The notes beneath the pieces are model-generated. The model saw only the letters and a list, made by a program, of their open reading frames with translations, ran no database searches and was not told the origin of the DNA. The translations under genes were made by a program, and so were the position numbers. This document shows positions 46,521 through 55,786 of a DNA stretch of 64,000 bases, one piece after another. The DNA lies in NCBI RefSeq assembly GCF_008386315.1, contig NZ_CP043808.1, positions 1,054,001 to 1,118,000 on the forward strand. Direction: 5' to 3'. Source of the stretch: Serinicoccus marinus DSM 15273 (GTDB lineage Bacteria; Actinomycetota; Actinomycetes; Actinomycetales; Dermatophilaceae). Within the stretch, counting starts at the first letter, position 1. Each line of letters starts with the position of its first letter.

Positions 46521-47633
46521 ATGAGCGATTCCGCGACGATGACGTCCCCGCTGCACGACCGGCACCTCGCGCTCGGGGCCAAGATGGCCGACTTTGGCGG
46601 CTGGTCCATGCCGATCGAGTACCCCGGTGGCGGCGTCGTCGCCGAGCACACCGCCGTGCGCGAGCGGGTGGGTCTCTTCGACGTCTCCCACCTCGGCAAC
46701 GCCCTCGTCACGGGGCCGGGCGCCAAGGACTTCCTCAACAGCTGCCTGACGAACGACCTGGACCGCATCGAGCCGGGCAGGGCGCAGTACACGATGTGCT
46801 GCTCCTCCGACGGGGGCGTCGTCGACGACATGATCGCCTACCTGCGCTCCGAGGACGAGGTCTTCCTCATCCCCAACGCCGCCAACACCGCCCGGGTGGT
46901 CGAGCTGCTCCAGGAGGCGGAGCAGCGCCCCGAGGACGTCAGCGTGGAGAACCAGCACCACGACTACGCCATCCTCGCGCTCCAGGGGCCGCGCGTCGAC
47001 GAGGTCATGGACGAGCTCGGGCTGCCGACCGGCCACGACTACATGAGCTTCGTGGAGGCGCAGTGGCAGGGCGTGCCGGTCACGGTGTGCCGCACCGGCT
47101 ACACCGGGGAGCGCGGCTACGAGCTGGTCTGCGCCAGCGCCGACGCGCCCGCGCTCTGGGACGCCCTCACCGCCGCGATGGAGCCGCTGGGCGGCCTGCC
47201 CTGCGGGCTGGGCGCGCGCGACACGCTGCGCACCGAGATGGGGTATGCCCTGCACGGCCACGAGCTCTCCGACCAGATCACCCCGGTCATGGGCCGCACC
47301 GGCTGGGCGGTCGGGTGGGGCAAGGAGGCCTTCTGGGGCCGGGAGGTCCTCACCGCGCAGCGGGAGGCCAAGGAGTGCCGGCTGGGCGGCGGGCTGGTCG
47401 TGACCGGCCGGGGCATCCCGCGAGCCGGGTGCCGGGTGCTCGACTCCTCCGGCCGGGAGGTGGGCGAGGTGACCTCCGGCACCTTCAGCCCGACCCGCAA
47501 GCAGGGGATCGCGCTCGCGCTCCTGGACCGGGGCACCGAGCAGGGCACCGAGCTCGTGGTCGAGGTCCGCGGTCGGGAGGTCCCGGTGGAGGTCAGCAAG
47601 CCGCCGTTCGTCGAGGGTGGCGCCGCGGGCTGA
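46521..47633 (+). CDS. gcvT: Glycine cleavage system aminomethyltransferase (T protein)
   Basis: 370-residue T protein: transfers the methylene carbon of the aminomethyl-lipoyl arm of GcvH to tetrahydrofolate, releasing ammonia. Motifs are KMADFGGWSMPIEYPGGGVV, GLFDVSHLGNALVTGPGAKD (active Asp region), YTMCCSSDGGVVDDMIAYL, CRTGYTGERGYELVC and LPCGLGARDTLRTEMGYALH. A GTG nine bases upstream (46512) would add MSV; the ATG at 46521 is preferred. The other gcv genes are not in the window and I see no glycine riboswitch upstream. Confidence 0.95.
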   Translation: MSDSATMTSPLHDRHLALGAKMADFGGWSMPIEYPGGGVVAEHTAVRERVGLFDVSHLGNALVTGPGAKDFLNSCLTNDLDRIEPGRAQYTMCCSSDGGVVDDMIAYLRSEDEVFLIPNAANTARVVELLQEAEQRPEDVSVENQHHDYAILALQGPRVDEVMDELGLPTGHDYMSFVEAQWQGVPVTVCRTGYTGERGYELVCASADAPALWDALTAAMEPLGGLPCGLGARDTLRTEMGYALHGHELSDQITPVMGRTGWAVGWGKEAFWGREVLTAQREAKECRLGGGLVVTGRGIPRAGCRVLDSSGREVGEVTSGTFSPTRKQGIALALLDRGTEQGTELVVEVRGREVPVEVSKPPFVEGGAAG

Positions 47634-47736
47634 GTTCTCACCGCCCGTTGCTGGCACCGACCACCGGTTGCTCATGGCCCTGGGGCCGGCGTGCCAGCTC
47701 GTTGTCGGCGATGGTGGCGTCGTCCGCAACCCCAGA

Positions 47737-48447
47737 TCAGTGCGGCAACGGCTCCTGCGGGTCGTCCGAGCCGAGCGGTGGCTCGGCCCGACACAGCTCG
47801 TCCCAGTCGGCAGTGATCAGGTCTCGGGGGCCATCGACGATCAGGACGGCCCCGGCGTCTCGCAACTCCTGCACCCCGAAGCCACCGGAGCGCACCACGA
47901 CGCAGGGCGCACCCATCCGTGCTGCGGAGGCCACGTCATACGGTGTGTCACCGACGAGGACGGCGCGCTCACCTCCTGCCCGTCGCAGGGCGACCCCGAG
48001 GATGTCCGGCGCCGGCTTGGACTGTTCGGCGTCCTCAGAGGTGGTGACGGTGCTGAGCACCCCCTCGGGCAGGTCCAGCAGCTCGATGATGTGATCGGTG
48101 AACCGCTTCTTGCCCGAAGAAGCCAGGGCCACCCTCAGCCCGCGCTCGTGCAGCGACAGCACCAGCTCACTGGCCCCCTCCAGCAGCACGACCTCGCCGA
48201 GGATGCGGGAGTACTCCTGTTCCCAGGCGTTCCGCAGGTCGTCACCGATACGGGCTTCCACCTCGTCATCGGTCACCACAGCGACCAGCTTGTCCCCACC
48301 CATGCCTATCGCTCGGTGCGCCCGCCAGAGCGCAGGGGTGAGGCCGAAGCGGGCGAACGCCCGGGCCCAGGCCAGGGCGTGGTGGTAGGTGGAGTCGGCA
48401 AGGGTGCCGTCGACATCCAGCAGCACGGTGTCGCGTGTCGAAGTCAT
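47737..48447 (-). CDS. HAD superfamily phosphatase (phosphoglycolate phosphatase/beta-phosphoglucomutase-like)
   Basis: 236-residue hydrolase. Motif I is VLLDVDGTLADSTYHHALAW, where the first Asp is the nucleophile. Motif II is VALASSGKK, followed by SKPAPDILGVALRRAG (Lys of motif III) and AVLVGDTPYDVASAARMG (motif IV). The helical cap lies between motifs I and II, as in subclass IA. The substrate is a small phosphorylated metabolite of unknown identity. It stands alone, convergent with gcvT. Confidence 0.88.
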   Translation of the reverse strand: MTSTRDTVLLDVDGTLADSTYHHALAWARAFARFGLTPALWRAHRAIGMGGDKLVAVVTDDEVEARIGDDLRNAWEQEYSRILGEVVLLEGASELVLSLHERGLRVALASSGKKRFTDHIIELLDLPEGVLSTVTTSEDAEQSKPAPDILGVALRRAGGERAVLVGDTPYDVASAARMGAPCVVVRSGGFGVQELRDAGAVLIVDGPRDLITADWDELCRAEPPLGSDDPQEPLPH

Positions 48448-48634
48448 TCGTCCTGCCCCGGTGTGGTCGTCATGGGCGCGACACTATCTGTCGGACGACC
48501 CTCGGCAGGCGTCGGAGGACGCGTGATGACCAGGGCGAGCGAGCGCAGTGACGCGCAGCCGTCGACCCTGGAGCACGAGCTGGAGCCTCAGGTGCGGTCG
48601 TTGGTGGCTGCTGGAGAGCCGGTGCGGCTTCGCC

Positions 48635-49192
48635 TCAGCCGGCCGGGACCGGCCGCGCGCCCGACAGGTCGAGCACCCGGCCGGCGGTGACGACGTGCAC
48701 CTGGGCGCAGGCCGCCGACAGGCGGGTGTTCGCGACCCCGAGCAGCTCGGCCAGGAGCAGCGTGTCCCGGTCGTCCGACGCGGTCGGCGCAGCGGGCTCG
48801 TTGCTCACCAGCACCACGTCGAAGGGCACGGCGCGCAGGGCGACCGCAGCCTCCTCCAGCATGGGCTCCATGTGCCGGGCGGCGGCACGAGGGTCGGCCC
48901 ACAGGCCCTCGGCCTCGACGACCGACCAGAGCCAGTCAGGGACGCTGCTCAGCAGGACCGGCCGCCGGGAGGCGAGCAGGGCCATGGCCAGGCTGGTCAC
49001 CGGCACCTCGGTCCAGCCCTCCGGCCGCTCGCCGGGCACCTGGCCCAGCCGCTCACGGAAGTCGGCGATCCCGGCGGGGACCGGCGGGCTGGCAGTGACC
49101 AGGCAGGTCACCGCGTCGTGACCGCGCAGGAGGGAGGTGGCATGGCGGGCGACGCCGCTACCGTCGCTGCCGAGGACCAGGGTGGACGTCAT
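48635..49192 (-). CDS. CobU-like protein with a degenerate nucleotide-binding loop
   Basis: 185-residue protein resembling adenosylcobinamide kinase/guanylyltransferase in length and layout: N-terminal strand and loop (LVLGSDGSGVARHATSLL), VVLVSNEPA in the place of the family's VSNEVGxG motif, and the C-terminal AELLGVANTRLSAACAQVHV and VVTAGRVLDL. In active CobU the loop is GxxxSGKS; here Lys is replaced by Val and the Ser by Ala, so ATP/GTP binding is doubtful. No other cobalamin genes are near. It may be a repurposed paralogue. Confidence 0.7.
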   Translation of the reverse strand: MTSTLVLGSDGSGVARHATSLLRGHDAVTCLVTASPPVPAGIADFRERLGQVPGERPEGWTEVPVTSLAMALLASRRPVLLSSVPDWLWSVVEAEGLWADPRAAARHMEPMLEEAAVALRAVPFDVVLVSNEPAAPTASDDRDTLLLAELLGVANTRLSAACAQVHVVTAGRVLDLSGARPVPAG

Positions 49193-49273
49193 CGTGGCCG
49201 GCGCTCCTCGGGCTCGGGGCTGGGGAACTGTCGCCGGTCAGCATACAAAGCGTCGCGACGGGTGCCCGCGCCC

Positions 49274-49793
49274 TCAGCGGCGACCCAGGATGCCGCCCAG
49301 CACGTCGCCGAGGATGCCGCCGGAGGACCCCGAGGAGCCGGTGCCGGTCGCGCTGCCCAGTGCGGAGCCGAGGACGTCCTGCAGCACGGAGGTCAGGTCG
49401 GTGGACCGCTGCTCCGTCGGGTCCTCGGTGGTGGCGCGTCCCTGCCCGAGCGGGCCGTCCGGCTGCCCGGGCGCCGTCTGCCCCGGGGTCGCCGCGGATC
49501 CGCCGCCTCCGCCGGTGACCTGCTTGGCCAGCCAGGAGAGCACGATGGGCGCCAGGATCGGGAGCAGCTTGCGGACGAGGGACGAGGTCTGCGACCCCGA
49601 CATCCCCCGAGCCGGTTGACGACGTCGTCGGTGTTGCCGCCGAAGACGTGACCGACGATCTTCTCCCCGTCCTGCACGTCGATCTGGTCCAGCGCTGCCC
49701 CGTCGGCGAGGCCGTTCTGGTGCTGACCGAGGGCCGACAGCAACGACCGGGCGCCGTCGGTTCGCTCGGCAGAGCCGGTGCGGGTCCGACCCT
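49274..49793 (-). pseudogene. DUF937 (YidB-like) family gene, N-terminus missing and frame interrupted
   Basis: The C-terminal two thirds of a DUF937 protein read in two frames: SLLSALGQHQNGLADGAALD and DGEKIVGHVFGGNTDDVVNR up to about 49612, then MSGSQTSSLVRKLLPILAPI and VLSWLAKQV with a Gly/Ser-rich tail to 49274. One lost G in the run near 49608-49612 (ggggg) explains the break. Upstream of SLLSALGQ the frame meets a TAG after about 20 codons and the usual N-terminal helices are not found in any frame. So part of the damage may be real. Confidence 0.7.
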
Positions 49794-49866
49794 AGGGCAC
49801 CGGTGGCCGGTCCGCCCTGGTGAAGCACGGAAGCCACGGCGCCACGGTGCGTCCCAGGTGCGCGGG

Positions 49867-50472
49867 TCAGCGCCGGCGCAGCTCCTCGCCACGTGCCACG
49901 GCGGGGCGCGGGATCCGGCTGCGGCGCATCTGGAAGGCCCGGAGCACGACATACCACGCCGAGCCGCGGCCCGGCTCCTGCCCGAAGGTCGCGGTGAAGC
50001 GCTTCTTGGTGCGGCGCCACAGCAGCCACACGTCGATGACGCCGCCCAGCATGAGGGTGTAGGCCACGAGGAAGGTGCCGCCGCGGGCCCACTCGAAGGG
50101 CAGCAGCGAGACCGCCAGCACGAGGATCATCGCGGGCAGCAGGATCTCGCCGACGTTCCACCGCACGTCCACGGCGTCGCGCAGGAAGCGGCGCTCGGGT
50201 CCCTTGTCCCGGGCGGGGAGGTACTTCTCCTCACCGCTGAGCATGGCCTCGCGCATCCGGGCCCGCTCGGTGCGGACCTTCGCCTTCTGCTCGGCGCTCA
50301 TGGCCTTCTTGTCCACCACCAGCGGCCGGCGGTTGGCGCGCTCGGCGTCCCGACGCTTCGGGGTGGGCCGGCCCTTGCCCGCGGGACGCGCGCGGTCAAC
50401 CGGCTCCGGCGCCTGCTGCTGGGCCGCCTGGAGCTTGGTCTCGGTCAGCTCACCCGACCTCTTCCCGAACAT
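49867..50472 (-). CDS. DUF3043 family membrane protein
   Basis: 201-residue protein of the actinobacterial DUF3043 family. A long basic N-terminus (PTPKRRDAERANRRPLVVDK, KKAMSAEQKAKVRTERARM) is followed by DKGPERRFLRDAVDVRWNVG, two transmembrane segments (EILLPAMILVLAVSLLPFEW and GGTFLVAYTLMLGGVIDVWL, about residues 108-150) and RRTKKRFTATFGQEP. The function is unknown. It is divergent from the M20 peptidase gene with about 70 bases between. Confidence 0.88.
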   Translation of the reverse strand: MFGKRSGELTETKLQAAQQQAPEPVDRARPAGKGRPTPKRRDAERANRRPLVVDKKAMSAEQKAKVRTERARMREAMLSGEEKYLPARDKGPERRFLRDAVDVRWNVGEILLPAMILVLAVSLLPFEWARGGTFLVAYTLMLGGVIDVWLLWRRTKKRFTATFGQEPGRGSAWYVVLRAFQMRRSRIPRPAVARGEELRRR

Positions 50473-50544
50473 CACCCCCCGAGTGTAGGTGAGGGCCGGA
50501 GGTGCCGACCCGGTCCCGCGTAGTGGCGGATAACCTCTGCCGGC

Positions 50545-51936
50545 ATGGAGCACCTCGCCGCCGACGCCGACGCCGACCGCACCGCCGATCTCACCGCCCG
50601 GGTCCGGGACCTCATGCCGGGGGTGCGCTCGGACCTCGAGGCCCTGACCCGCATACCGTCGGTGTCCCTGGACTCCTTCGACCAGCGGCACGTGGACGAC
50701 AGCGCCCAGGCCACCGCGGACCTGCTCCGTGCCGAGGGCCTGGACGCCCGGATCGTGCGCGAGGGCGGACGGCCGGCGGTCATCGGTCACCGTGACGGCC
50801 CGCCCGGGTCGCCCACGGTCCTGCTCTACGCCCACCACGACGTCCAGCCGCCCGGTGCGCAGGAGGACTGGGACACCCCGGTCTTCGAGCCGACCCAGGT
50901 GGGCGAGCGCCTGTATGCCCGTGGCGTCGCGGACGACAAGGCCGGGATCATGGCGCACGTCGCGGCGCTGCGCGCCCACGGCGGTCGGCCGCCGGTGGGG
51001 GTGACGGTCTTCGTCGAGGGTGAGGAGGAGGTGGGCTCGGACTCGCTGCCGACGATCCTGCAGCAGCACGGCGAGTCGCTGCGGTGCGACGCCATCGTGC
51101 TCGCCGACTCGCACAACTGGAAGATCGGGGTCCCCGCCCTGACGACCACGCTGCGGGGGATGGTCCGTGTCGTCGTGGAGGTGCGGGCGCTGGAGCACGG
51201 GCTGCACAGCGGCCTCTACGGCGGCGTCGTGCCCGACGGGCTGACCGCGCTCTGCCGCCTGCTCGCGACGCTGCACGACGAGGCGGGCGACGTGGCCGTC
51301 CCCGGTCTGCGCACCTCCGAGGCGGCCGACCTCGACTTCACCGAGGAGGACCTGCGCGCCGACGCCGGCCTGCCCGAGGGCGTCCGGCCGATCGGCACCG
51401 GCTCGCTGCTCTCCCGGATGTGGACCCGGCCCTCCCTCACCGTCATCGGGATCGACGCCCCCTCGGTGGACACCGCGGCGAACCTGCTCACCCCGGTCGG
51501 CCGGGCCAAGCTGTCCATGCGGCTGCACCCGGAGGAGGACCCGGCGACCGCCGCCGAGGCCCTGCGGACCCACCTGCTGGAGCACGCGCCCTGGGGCTGC
51601 CGGGTCGACGTCGAGGTCGTCGACGACGGGGCCGGCTTCGCCGCGGACGCGCGCGGACCGGTCTACGACGTGGCGCGGTCGGCCTTCCGGGACGCCTGGG
51701 ACGGGGTGGACGCGGTCGACATCGGCGTCGGCGGGTCGATCCCGTTCGTCGCGGCCTTCGCCGAGCGCTTCCCGGACGCGGCGATCCTCGTCACCGGGGT
51801 GGAGGACCCGGACACCCGGGCGCACGCCGCCAACGAGAGCCTGCACCTCGGTGAGTTCGAGCGGGTCTGCGTGGCCGAGGCGCTCCTGCTGGAACGTCTG
51901 GCCGCGACGGGGCATGATGGGGACCATGATGAGTGA
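50545..51936 (+). CDS. M20 family dipeptidase/carboxypeptidase
   Basis: 463-residue dinuclear zinc peptidase. The metal sites are VLLYAHHDVQPPGAQEDW (His-x-Asp), YARGVADDKAGIMAHVAAL (bridging Asp), VFVEGEEEVGSDSL (Glu-Glu) and the late ANESLHLGEFERV (His). The dimerisation lid lies between (ALEHGLHSGLYGGVVPDGL). It resembles PepV/CNDP-type dipeptidases; no signal peptide. The end overlaps the start of the GST gene by 11 bases, so they are cotranscribed. Confidence 0.92.
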   Translation: MEHLAADADADRTADLTARVRDLMPGVRSDLEALTRIPSVSLDSFDQRHVDDSAQATADLLRAEGLDARIVREGGRPAVIGHRDGPPGSPTVLLYAHHDVQPPGAQEDWDTPVFEPTQVGERLYARGVADDKAGIMAHVAALRAHGGRPPVGVTVFVEGEEEVGSDSLPTILQQHGESLRCDAIVLADSHNWKIGVPALTTTLRGMVRVVVEVRALEHGLHSGLYGGVVPDGLTALCRLLATLHDEAGDVAVPGLRTSEAADLDFTEEDLRADAGLPEGVRPIGTGSLLSRMWTRPSLTVIGIDAPSVDTAANLLTPVGRAKLSMRLHPEEDPATAAEALRTHLLEHAPWGCRVDVEVVDDGAGFAADARGPVYDVARSAFRDAWDGVDAVDIGVGGSIPFVAAFAERFPDAAILVTGVEDPDTRAHAANESLHLGEFERVCVAEALLLERLAATGHDGDHDE

Positions 51937-52900
51937 CGGTTCAACTAACAGCGGCGCCGAGTCCGGTGGCGGCAGCTACGTCAACCCGGACGGTGGGTTC
52001 GAGCGCAAGACCCGCTACATCCCGGACCGGATCACCCGGGACGGGCGCGACGGCTTCCCGGTGGAGCCGGGACGCTACCGGCTGATCACCTCGCGGGCCT
52101 GCCCCTGGGCGCACCGGATGATCCTCACCAGGCACCTGCTGGGGCTGCAGGACGTGATCGGTATGGGCGTGGCCGGCCCGGTGCACGACGCCGACTCGTG
52201 GACCTTCGACCTGGACCCGGGCGGGGTGGACCCGGTCCTGGGCATACCTCGGCTGAAGGACGCCTACGACGCGCGGCCCGAGGGCTACCCGGAGTCCGGC
52301 ATCACCGTCCCGGCCTTCGTCGACACGACCTCGGGCAGGGTCGTGACCAACGACTTCCACCAGATGGTCAAGGACCTCGTCACCGAGTGGGGCGACCACC
52401 ACCGGCCGGGCGCCCCCGACCTGTGGCCCGAGCACCTGCGGGACCAGATCGAGGAGGTCTCCGACCTCGTCTACGCCGACGTCAACAACGGCGTCTACCA
52501 GTGTGGTTTCGCCGGCAGCCAGGAGGCCTACGAGGAGGCATACCAGCGGCTCTTCTCCCGCCTCGACTGGCTCTCGGACCGGCTGGAGCACCAGCGCTAC
52601 CTCGTGGGTGACCAGCTCACCCTGGCCGACGTCCGGCTCTGGCCGACGCTCGTGCGCTTCGACGCGGCGTACCACGGCCACTTCAAGTGCAACCGGCACA
52701 AGCTCACCGAGATGCCGGTGCTGTGGGCCTACGCCCGCGACCTCTGGCAGACGTGGGACTTCGGCGCCACGACCGACTTCGAGCAGGTCAAGGCGCACTA
52801 CTACGCCACGCACCGCGACATCAACCCCACCGGGGTCGTGCCGCTGGGCCCGGACACCAGCGGGTGGACCACGCCGCACGGTCGCGAGGAGCTCGGCTGA
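51926..52900 (+). CDS. Glutathione S-transferase family, Xi-class (glutathionyl-hydroquinone reductase-like)
   Basis: 324-residue Xi-class transferase. The thioredoxin-fold domain carries LITSRACPWAHRMILTRHLL with the catalytic Cys, then ITVPAFVDTTSGRVVTNDFH. The helical C-terminal domain carries YLVGDQLTLADVRLWPTLVR and HYYATHRDINPTGVVPLGPD, a hallmark of the class. Most actinobacteria use mycothiol, not glutathione, so the natural thiol may be mycothiol. The start is one of two adjacent ATGs (51926, 51929) inside the peptidase gene. Confidence 0.9.
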   Translation: MMSDGSTNSGAESGGGSYVNPDGGFERKTRYIPDRITRDGRDGFPVEPGRYRLITSRACPWAHRMILTRHLLGLQDVIGMGVAGPVHDADSWTFDLDPGGVDPVLGIPRLKDAYDARPEGYPESGITVPAFVDTTSGRVVTNDFHQMVKDLVTEWGDHHRPGAPDLWPEHLRDQIEEVSDLVYADVNNGVYQCGFAGSQEAYEEAYQRLFSRLDWLSDRLEHQRYLVGDQLTLADVRLWPTLVRFDAAYHGHFKCNRHKLTEMPVLWAYARDLWQTWDFGATTDFEQVKAHYYATHRDINPTGVVPLGPDTSGWTTPHGREELG

Positions 52901-52924
52901 ACCACCCCGCTACGATCGGCGCTC

Positions 52925-54064
52925 GTGACTGATCAGACCCAGCAGCCCGACGACCCCTCAGGCAGCACGGGCACCGACCTCGCCGACTCGACCTCCGACG
53001 CCTCGCTGCAGCGCAGCGTGGTGCGCTCCGCGCAGATCGCCGAGGACCTCGACGTCCACCCCGGCCGCTACCGGATGCTCACCGGTGACCGTCCGACCGG
53101 GCACCTGCACCTAGGGCACTACTTCGGCAGCCTGCGCAACCGGGTGGCGCTGCAGGACAAGGGCGTCGACACCTGGGTCCTCATCGCCGACTACCAGGTC
53201 ATCACCGACCGCGACACCGTCGACTCGATCCAGGAGCGGGTCTACTCGCTGCTCACCGACTACCTCTCGGTGGGCATCGACCCGGCCCGCACGACGATCT
53301 TCGCGCACTCCCAGGTGCCGGCGCTGAACCAGCTGATGCTGCCCTTCCTGTCGCTGGTCACCGATGCCGAGCTGCGACGCAATCCCACGGTCAAGGCGGA
53401 GCAGGAGGCCACTGGCGGTCGGCCGATGACCGGGCTCATGCTGACCTACCCGGTCCACCAGGCCGCCGACATCCTCTTCTGCAAGGCCAACGTCGTCCCG
53501 GTCGGCAAGGACCAGCTGCCGCACCTGGAGCAGACCCGGGTCGTGGCGCGCCGCTTCGACGAGCGCTACGGCCGGGCGGGCGACGGCAGCGCGCCGGTCT
53601 TCCCGGCACCGGACGCCCTGCTCTCGGAGGTGCCGAACCTGCTCGGCACCGACGGGCAGAAGATGAGCAAGTCGCGCGGCAACGTCATCGAGCTGCGGAT
53701 GACCGCCGACCAGACGGCCCGGGCGATCAAGAAGGCGGTCACCGACGCCGACCGTCGCATCACCTACGACCCCGACGGTCGCCCCGAGGTCTCCAATCTG
53801 CTGCTGCTGGCCTCGCTCACCACGGGCCGCGACCCGCGTGCGGTGGCCGAGGAGATCGGCGACGGCGGTTCGGGGACGCTCAAGAAGCTCGTGACCGAGG
53901 CGGTCAACGAGCACCTCGCGCCGGTCCGCGCCCGTCGCGCGGAGCTGGAGGCCGACCCGGCCGAGCTGCGGCGCGTCCTCGCGCGGGGCAACGCGCACGC
54001 CCACGAGGTCGCCGAGGCGACCCTCGCCGAGGTGCGCGAGGCCATGCAGATGGTCTACGCCTGA
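52925..54064 (+). CDS. trpS: Tryptophanyl-tRNA synthetase
   Basis: 379-residue class I aminoacyl-tRNA synthetase. The HIGH motif is present as TGHLHLGHYFGSL near residue 60, the KMSKS motif as GTDGQKMSKSRGNVIEL near residue 245, and the family's GRPMTGLMLTYPVHQAADIL in the catalytic core. A disordered, Asp/Ser-rich extension of about 30 residues precedes the core. It starts at a GTG 24 bases after the GST stop. Confidence 0.95.
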   Translation: MTDQTQQPDDPSGSTGTDLADSTSDASLQRSVVRSAQIAEDLDVHPGRYRMLTGDRPTGHLHLGHYFGSLRNRVALQDKGVDTWVLIADYQVITDRDTVDSIQERVYSLLTDYLSVGIDPARTTIFAHSQVPALNQLMLPFLSLVTDAELRRNPTVKAEQEATGGRPMTGLMLTYPVHQAADILFCKANVVPVGKDQLPHLEQTRVVARRFDERYGRAGDGSAPVFPAPDALLSEVPNLLGTDGQKMSKSRGNVIELRMTADQTARAIKKAVTDADRRITYDPDGRPEVSNLLLLASLTTGRDPRAVAEEIGDGGSGTLKKLVTEAVNEHLAPVRARRAELEADPAELRRVLARGNAHAHEVAEATLAEVREAMQMVYA

Positions 54065-54078
54065 CGTCGCCCGCCGGT

Positions 54079-55184
54079 ATGCCCGCACCTCGCGTCCTCG
54101 TCGTCGCCGACCGGTCCGCCGGCCGGCTGGCCCCGGGCGACGCCGAGCAGGTCGCCCAGGGGTGGGCCCGGTCGGCCCCGCACGCCGACGTCGAGGCGCA
54201 CGCCTCGCACGACGGCGGCGCCGGCTTCGCCACGCTCGTCGCCGAGCGGTCCGCGGCGCTCGGCCTTGCCGTCACCGGCCACCCCGTGCTCGTCGCCGAC
54301 CCCACCGGCGCCGAGGTGCCCGCGGACATCGCCGTGGTCGAGCGTCCGGACGGGGCGACGGCATACCTCGACACCGCGCAGGTGGCCGGGCGCCACCTGG
54401 TCGCCGCGGACGACCTGGCCGACCCGGCCGGGCTGGGCAGCGAGGGTCTCGGGGCGCTCCTGACCTGCGCGCGCGACCTCGGGGTGTCGCGGGTCGTCGT
54501 CGGTGTCGGAGACCTGGCCTGCCACGACGGCGGTGCCGGGCTGCTGCGCCGGCTCGGCGCGGGGGAGCGGCTCGAGGACCTCCCTGCGCTGCGCGACACC
54601 TGGTCGCGGACCCGGCTGGTGCTCGCCACGACGACGGAGGCCTCGCTCCTGGGCTTCCACGGCGCCAGCGCCTCCCTCGGGGAGCACGGGGTGCGCCCGG
54701 AGGTGACGCAGCGGCTGGAGACCGAGCTCGGCGGGCTGAGCGACCGGGTCAACGCGGTGCTCCCGCCGCAGCGCGACCTGCTCACCGGGCTGCCGCGCCG
54801 ACCCTAGCGGGCCGCCGGGCCGGGGCCGGTGGGGGCGTGGGCTACGCGCTGCAACTGCTCGGCGCGCGGACCGACACCGGGGCCCGGCTGCTCCTGGACG
54901 AGCTGGACGTGCGCGACCGCCTCGCTGGTGCGCTGGTCGTCCTCGTCACCGACGCCTACGACTACACGACGGTCCACGACGGCGTGGTCGCCGACACCGC
55001 ACGGGCGGCGCTCGAGGTCGCCGCCCCGACGGTCGTCCTGGCGCGGGAGGTCTCCGTCGGGCGCCGTGAGGGGATGTCGCTGGGGGTCAGCGGCTCCTAC
55101 GCCCCGCGCGGCGACGAGGGCGCAGATCTCGCGGCGCTCGCGACGCGGGTCGCCCGCACCTGGACCCCGCCCGCCCGGGCGTGA
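54079..55184 (+). pseudogene. Glycerate kinase family protein, frame interrupted
   Basis: Phosphorylates glycerate with ATP. ATG 54079 opens a frame with HDGGAGFATLVAERSAA, GSEGLGALLTCARDLG and VVVGVGDLACHDGGAGLLRR (family substrate motif), but ends at a TAG at 54805-54807. The protein continues one frame over with AGAGGGVGYALQLLGARTD and a full C-terminal domain to 55184 (VVLVTDAYDYTTVHDGVVAD, VSVGRREGMSLGVSGSYA). Restoring one C in gacccta (54800-54806) removes the stop and gives one protein of about 368 residues. Probable sequencing error. Gene order trpS-glycerate kinase-Fe-S carrier suggests no shared pathway. Confidence 0.78.
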
Positions 55185-55269
55185 CGTACGCTGGTCGGGA
55201 CGGGAACAGGACCGGCAACCACCGGCGTTCCCCCTGCACCACTTCCCCTCACGAGAGGACCCGCGGCCC

Positions 55270-55620
55270 ATGACCGACACCCAGACCACGCAGACGCACG
55301 GCGTCACCCTGACCGACCTCGCCGCCGGCAAGGTCAAGAGCCTGCTGGAGCAGGAGGGCCGCGACGACCTGCGGCTACGCATCGGCGTCCAGCCGGGTGG
55401 CTGCTCGGGCCTGATCTACCAGCTGTACTTCGACGAGCGCACCCTTGACGGCGACCTCGTCGCCGCGTTCGACGGGGTCGAGGTCGTGGTGGACCGGATG
55501 AGCGCCCCCTACCTCGACGGCGCGTCCATCGACTTCGCCGACACCATCGAGAAGCAGGGCTTCACGATCGACAACCCCAACGCGGGCAGCTCCTGCGCGT
55601 GCGGGGACAGCTTCAGCTGA
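55270..55620 (+). CDS. erpA: A-type iron-sulfur carrier (ErpA/HesB/IscA family)
   Basis: 116-residue Fe-S carrier protein. The three conserved cysteines are present: GVQPGGCSGLIYQLYF and the C-terminal AGSSCACGDSF. LTDLAAGKVKSLLEQEG is the typical N-terminal helix. Such carriers deliver clusters to apoproteins; LipA, encoded in this window, is a plausible client, though that is inference. The ATG lies after a gap of 85 bases from the glycerate kinase, with gagaggacccgcggccc in front. Confidence 0.93.
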   Translation: MTDTQTTQTHGVTLTDLAAGKVKSLLEQEGRDDLRLRIGVQPGGCSGLIYQLYFDERTLDGDLVAAFDGVEVVVDRMSAPYLDGASIDFADTIEKQGFTIDNPNAGSSCACGDSFS

Positions 55621-55622
55621 GC

Positions 55623-55733
55623 CCGAGAAACGCGAGCGTAGCGAGCCTGTTTCTCGGAACAGAAGAGTGGGCGAGCGAAGCGAGCACCGCGCAGTTGCCG
55701 ACGGCGCCGCCGCGGGCGGCGCCGTCGGCAACT
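55623..55733. repeat. Two adjacent hairpins between erpA and aat
   Basis: Hairpin 1: ccgagaaac (55623-55631) pairs with gtttctcgg (55649-55657). Hairpin 2: a perfect 20-base inverted repeat, 55691-55710 and 55714-55733, with a 3-base loop gcg. Between them lie the near-repeats gcgagcgtagcgagc and gcgagcgaagcgagc. Probably the erpA terminator; it argues that aat starts downstream at 55787. Confidence 0.75.
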
Positions 55734-55786
55734 GCGGCGGCGGCGCGGACGCCGTAGGCGGTGACGCCGGAGGCGCGAGCGGACCG

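Noticed and set aside
48526..48690. 54-codon frame with a good GGAGG site (begins MTRASERSDAQPSTLEHELE)
   Set aside because: The second half is antisense to the CobU-like gene and reads as filler. It could be a gene stump, but nothing supports a product.
55667..55786. Longer N-terminus for aat starting at ATG 55667
   Set aside because: The extra 40 residues are Gly/Ala filler translated from a perfect inverted repeat, and the shorter form has the normal family length.
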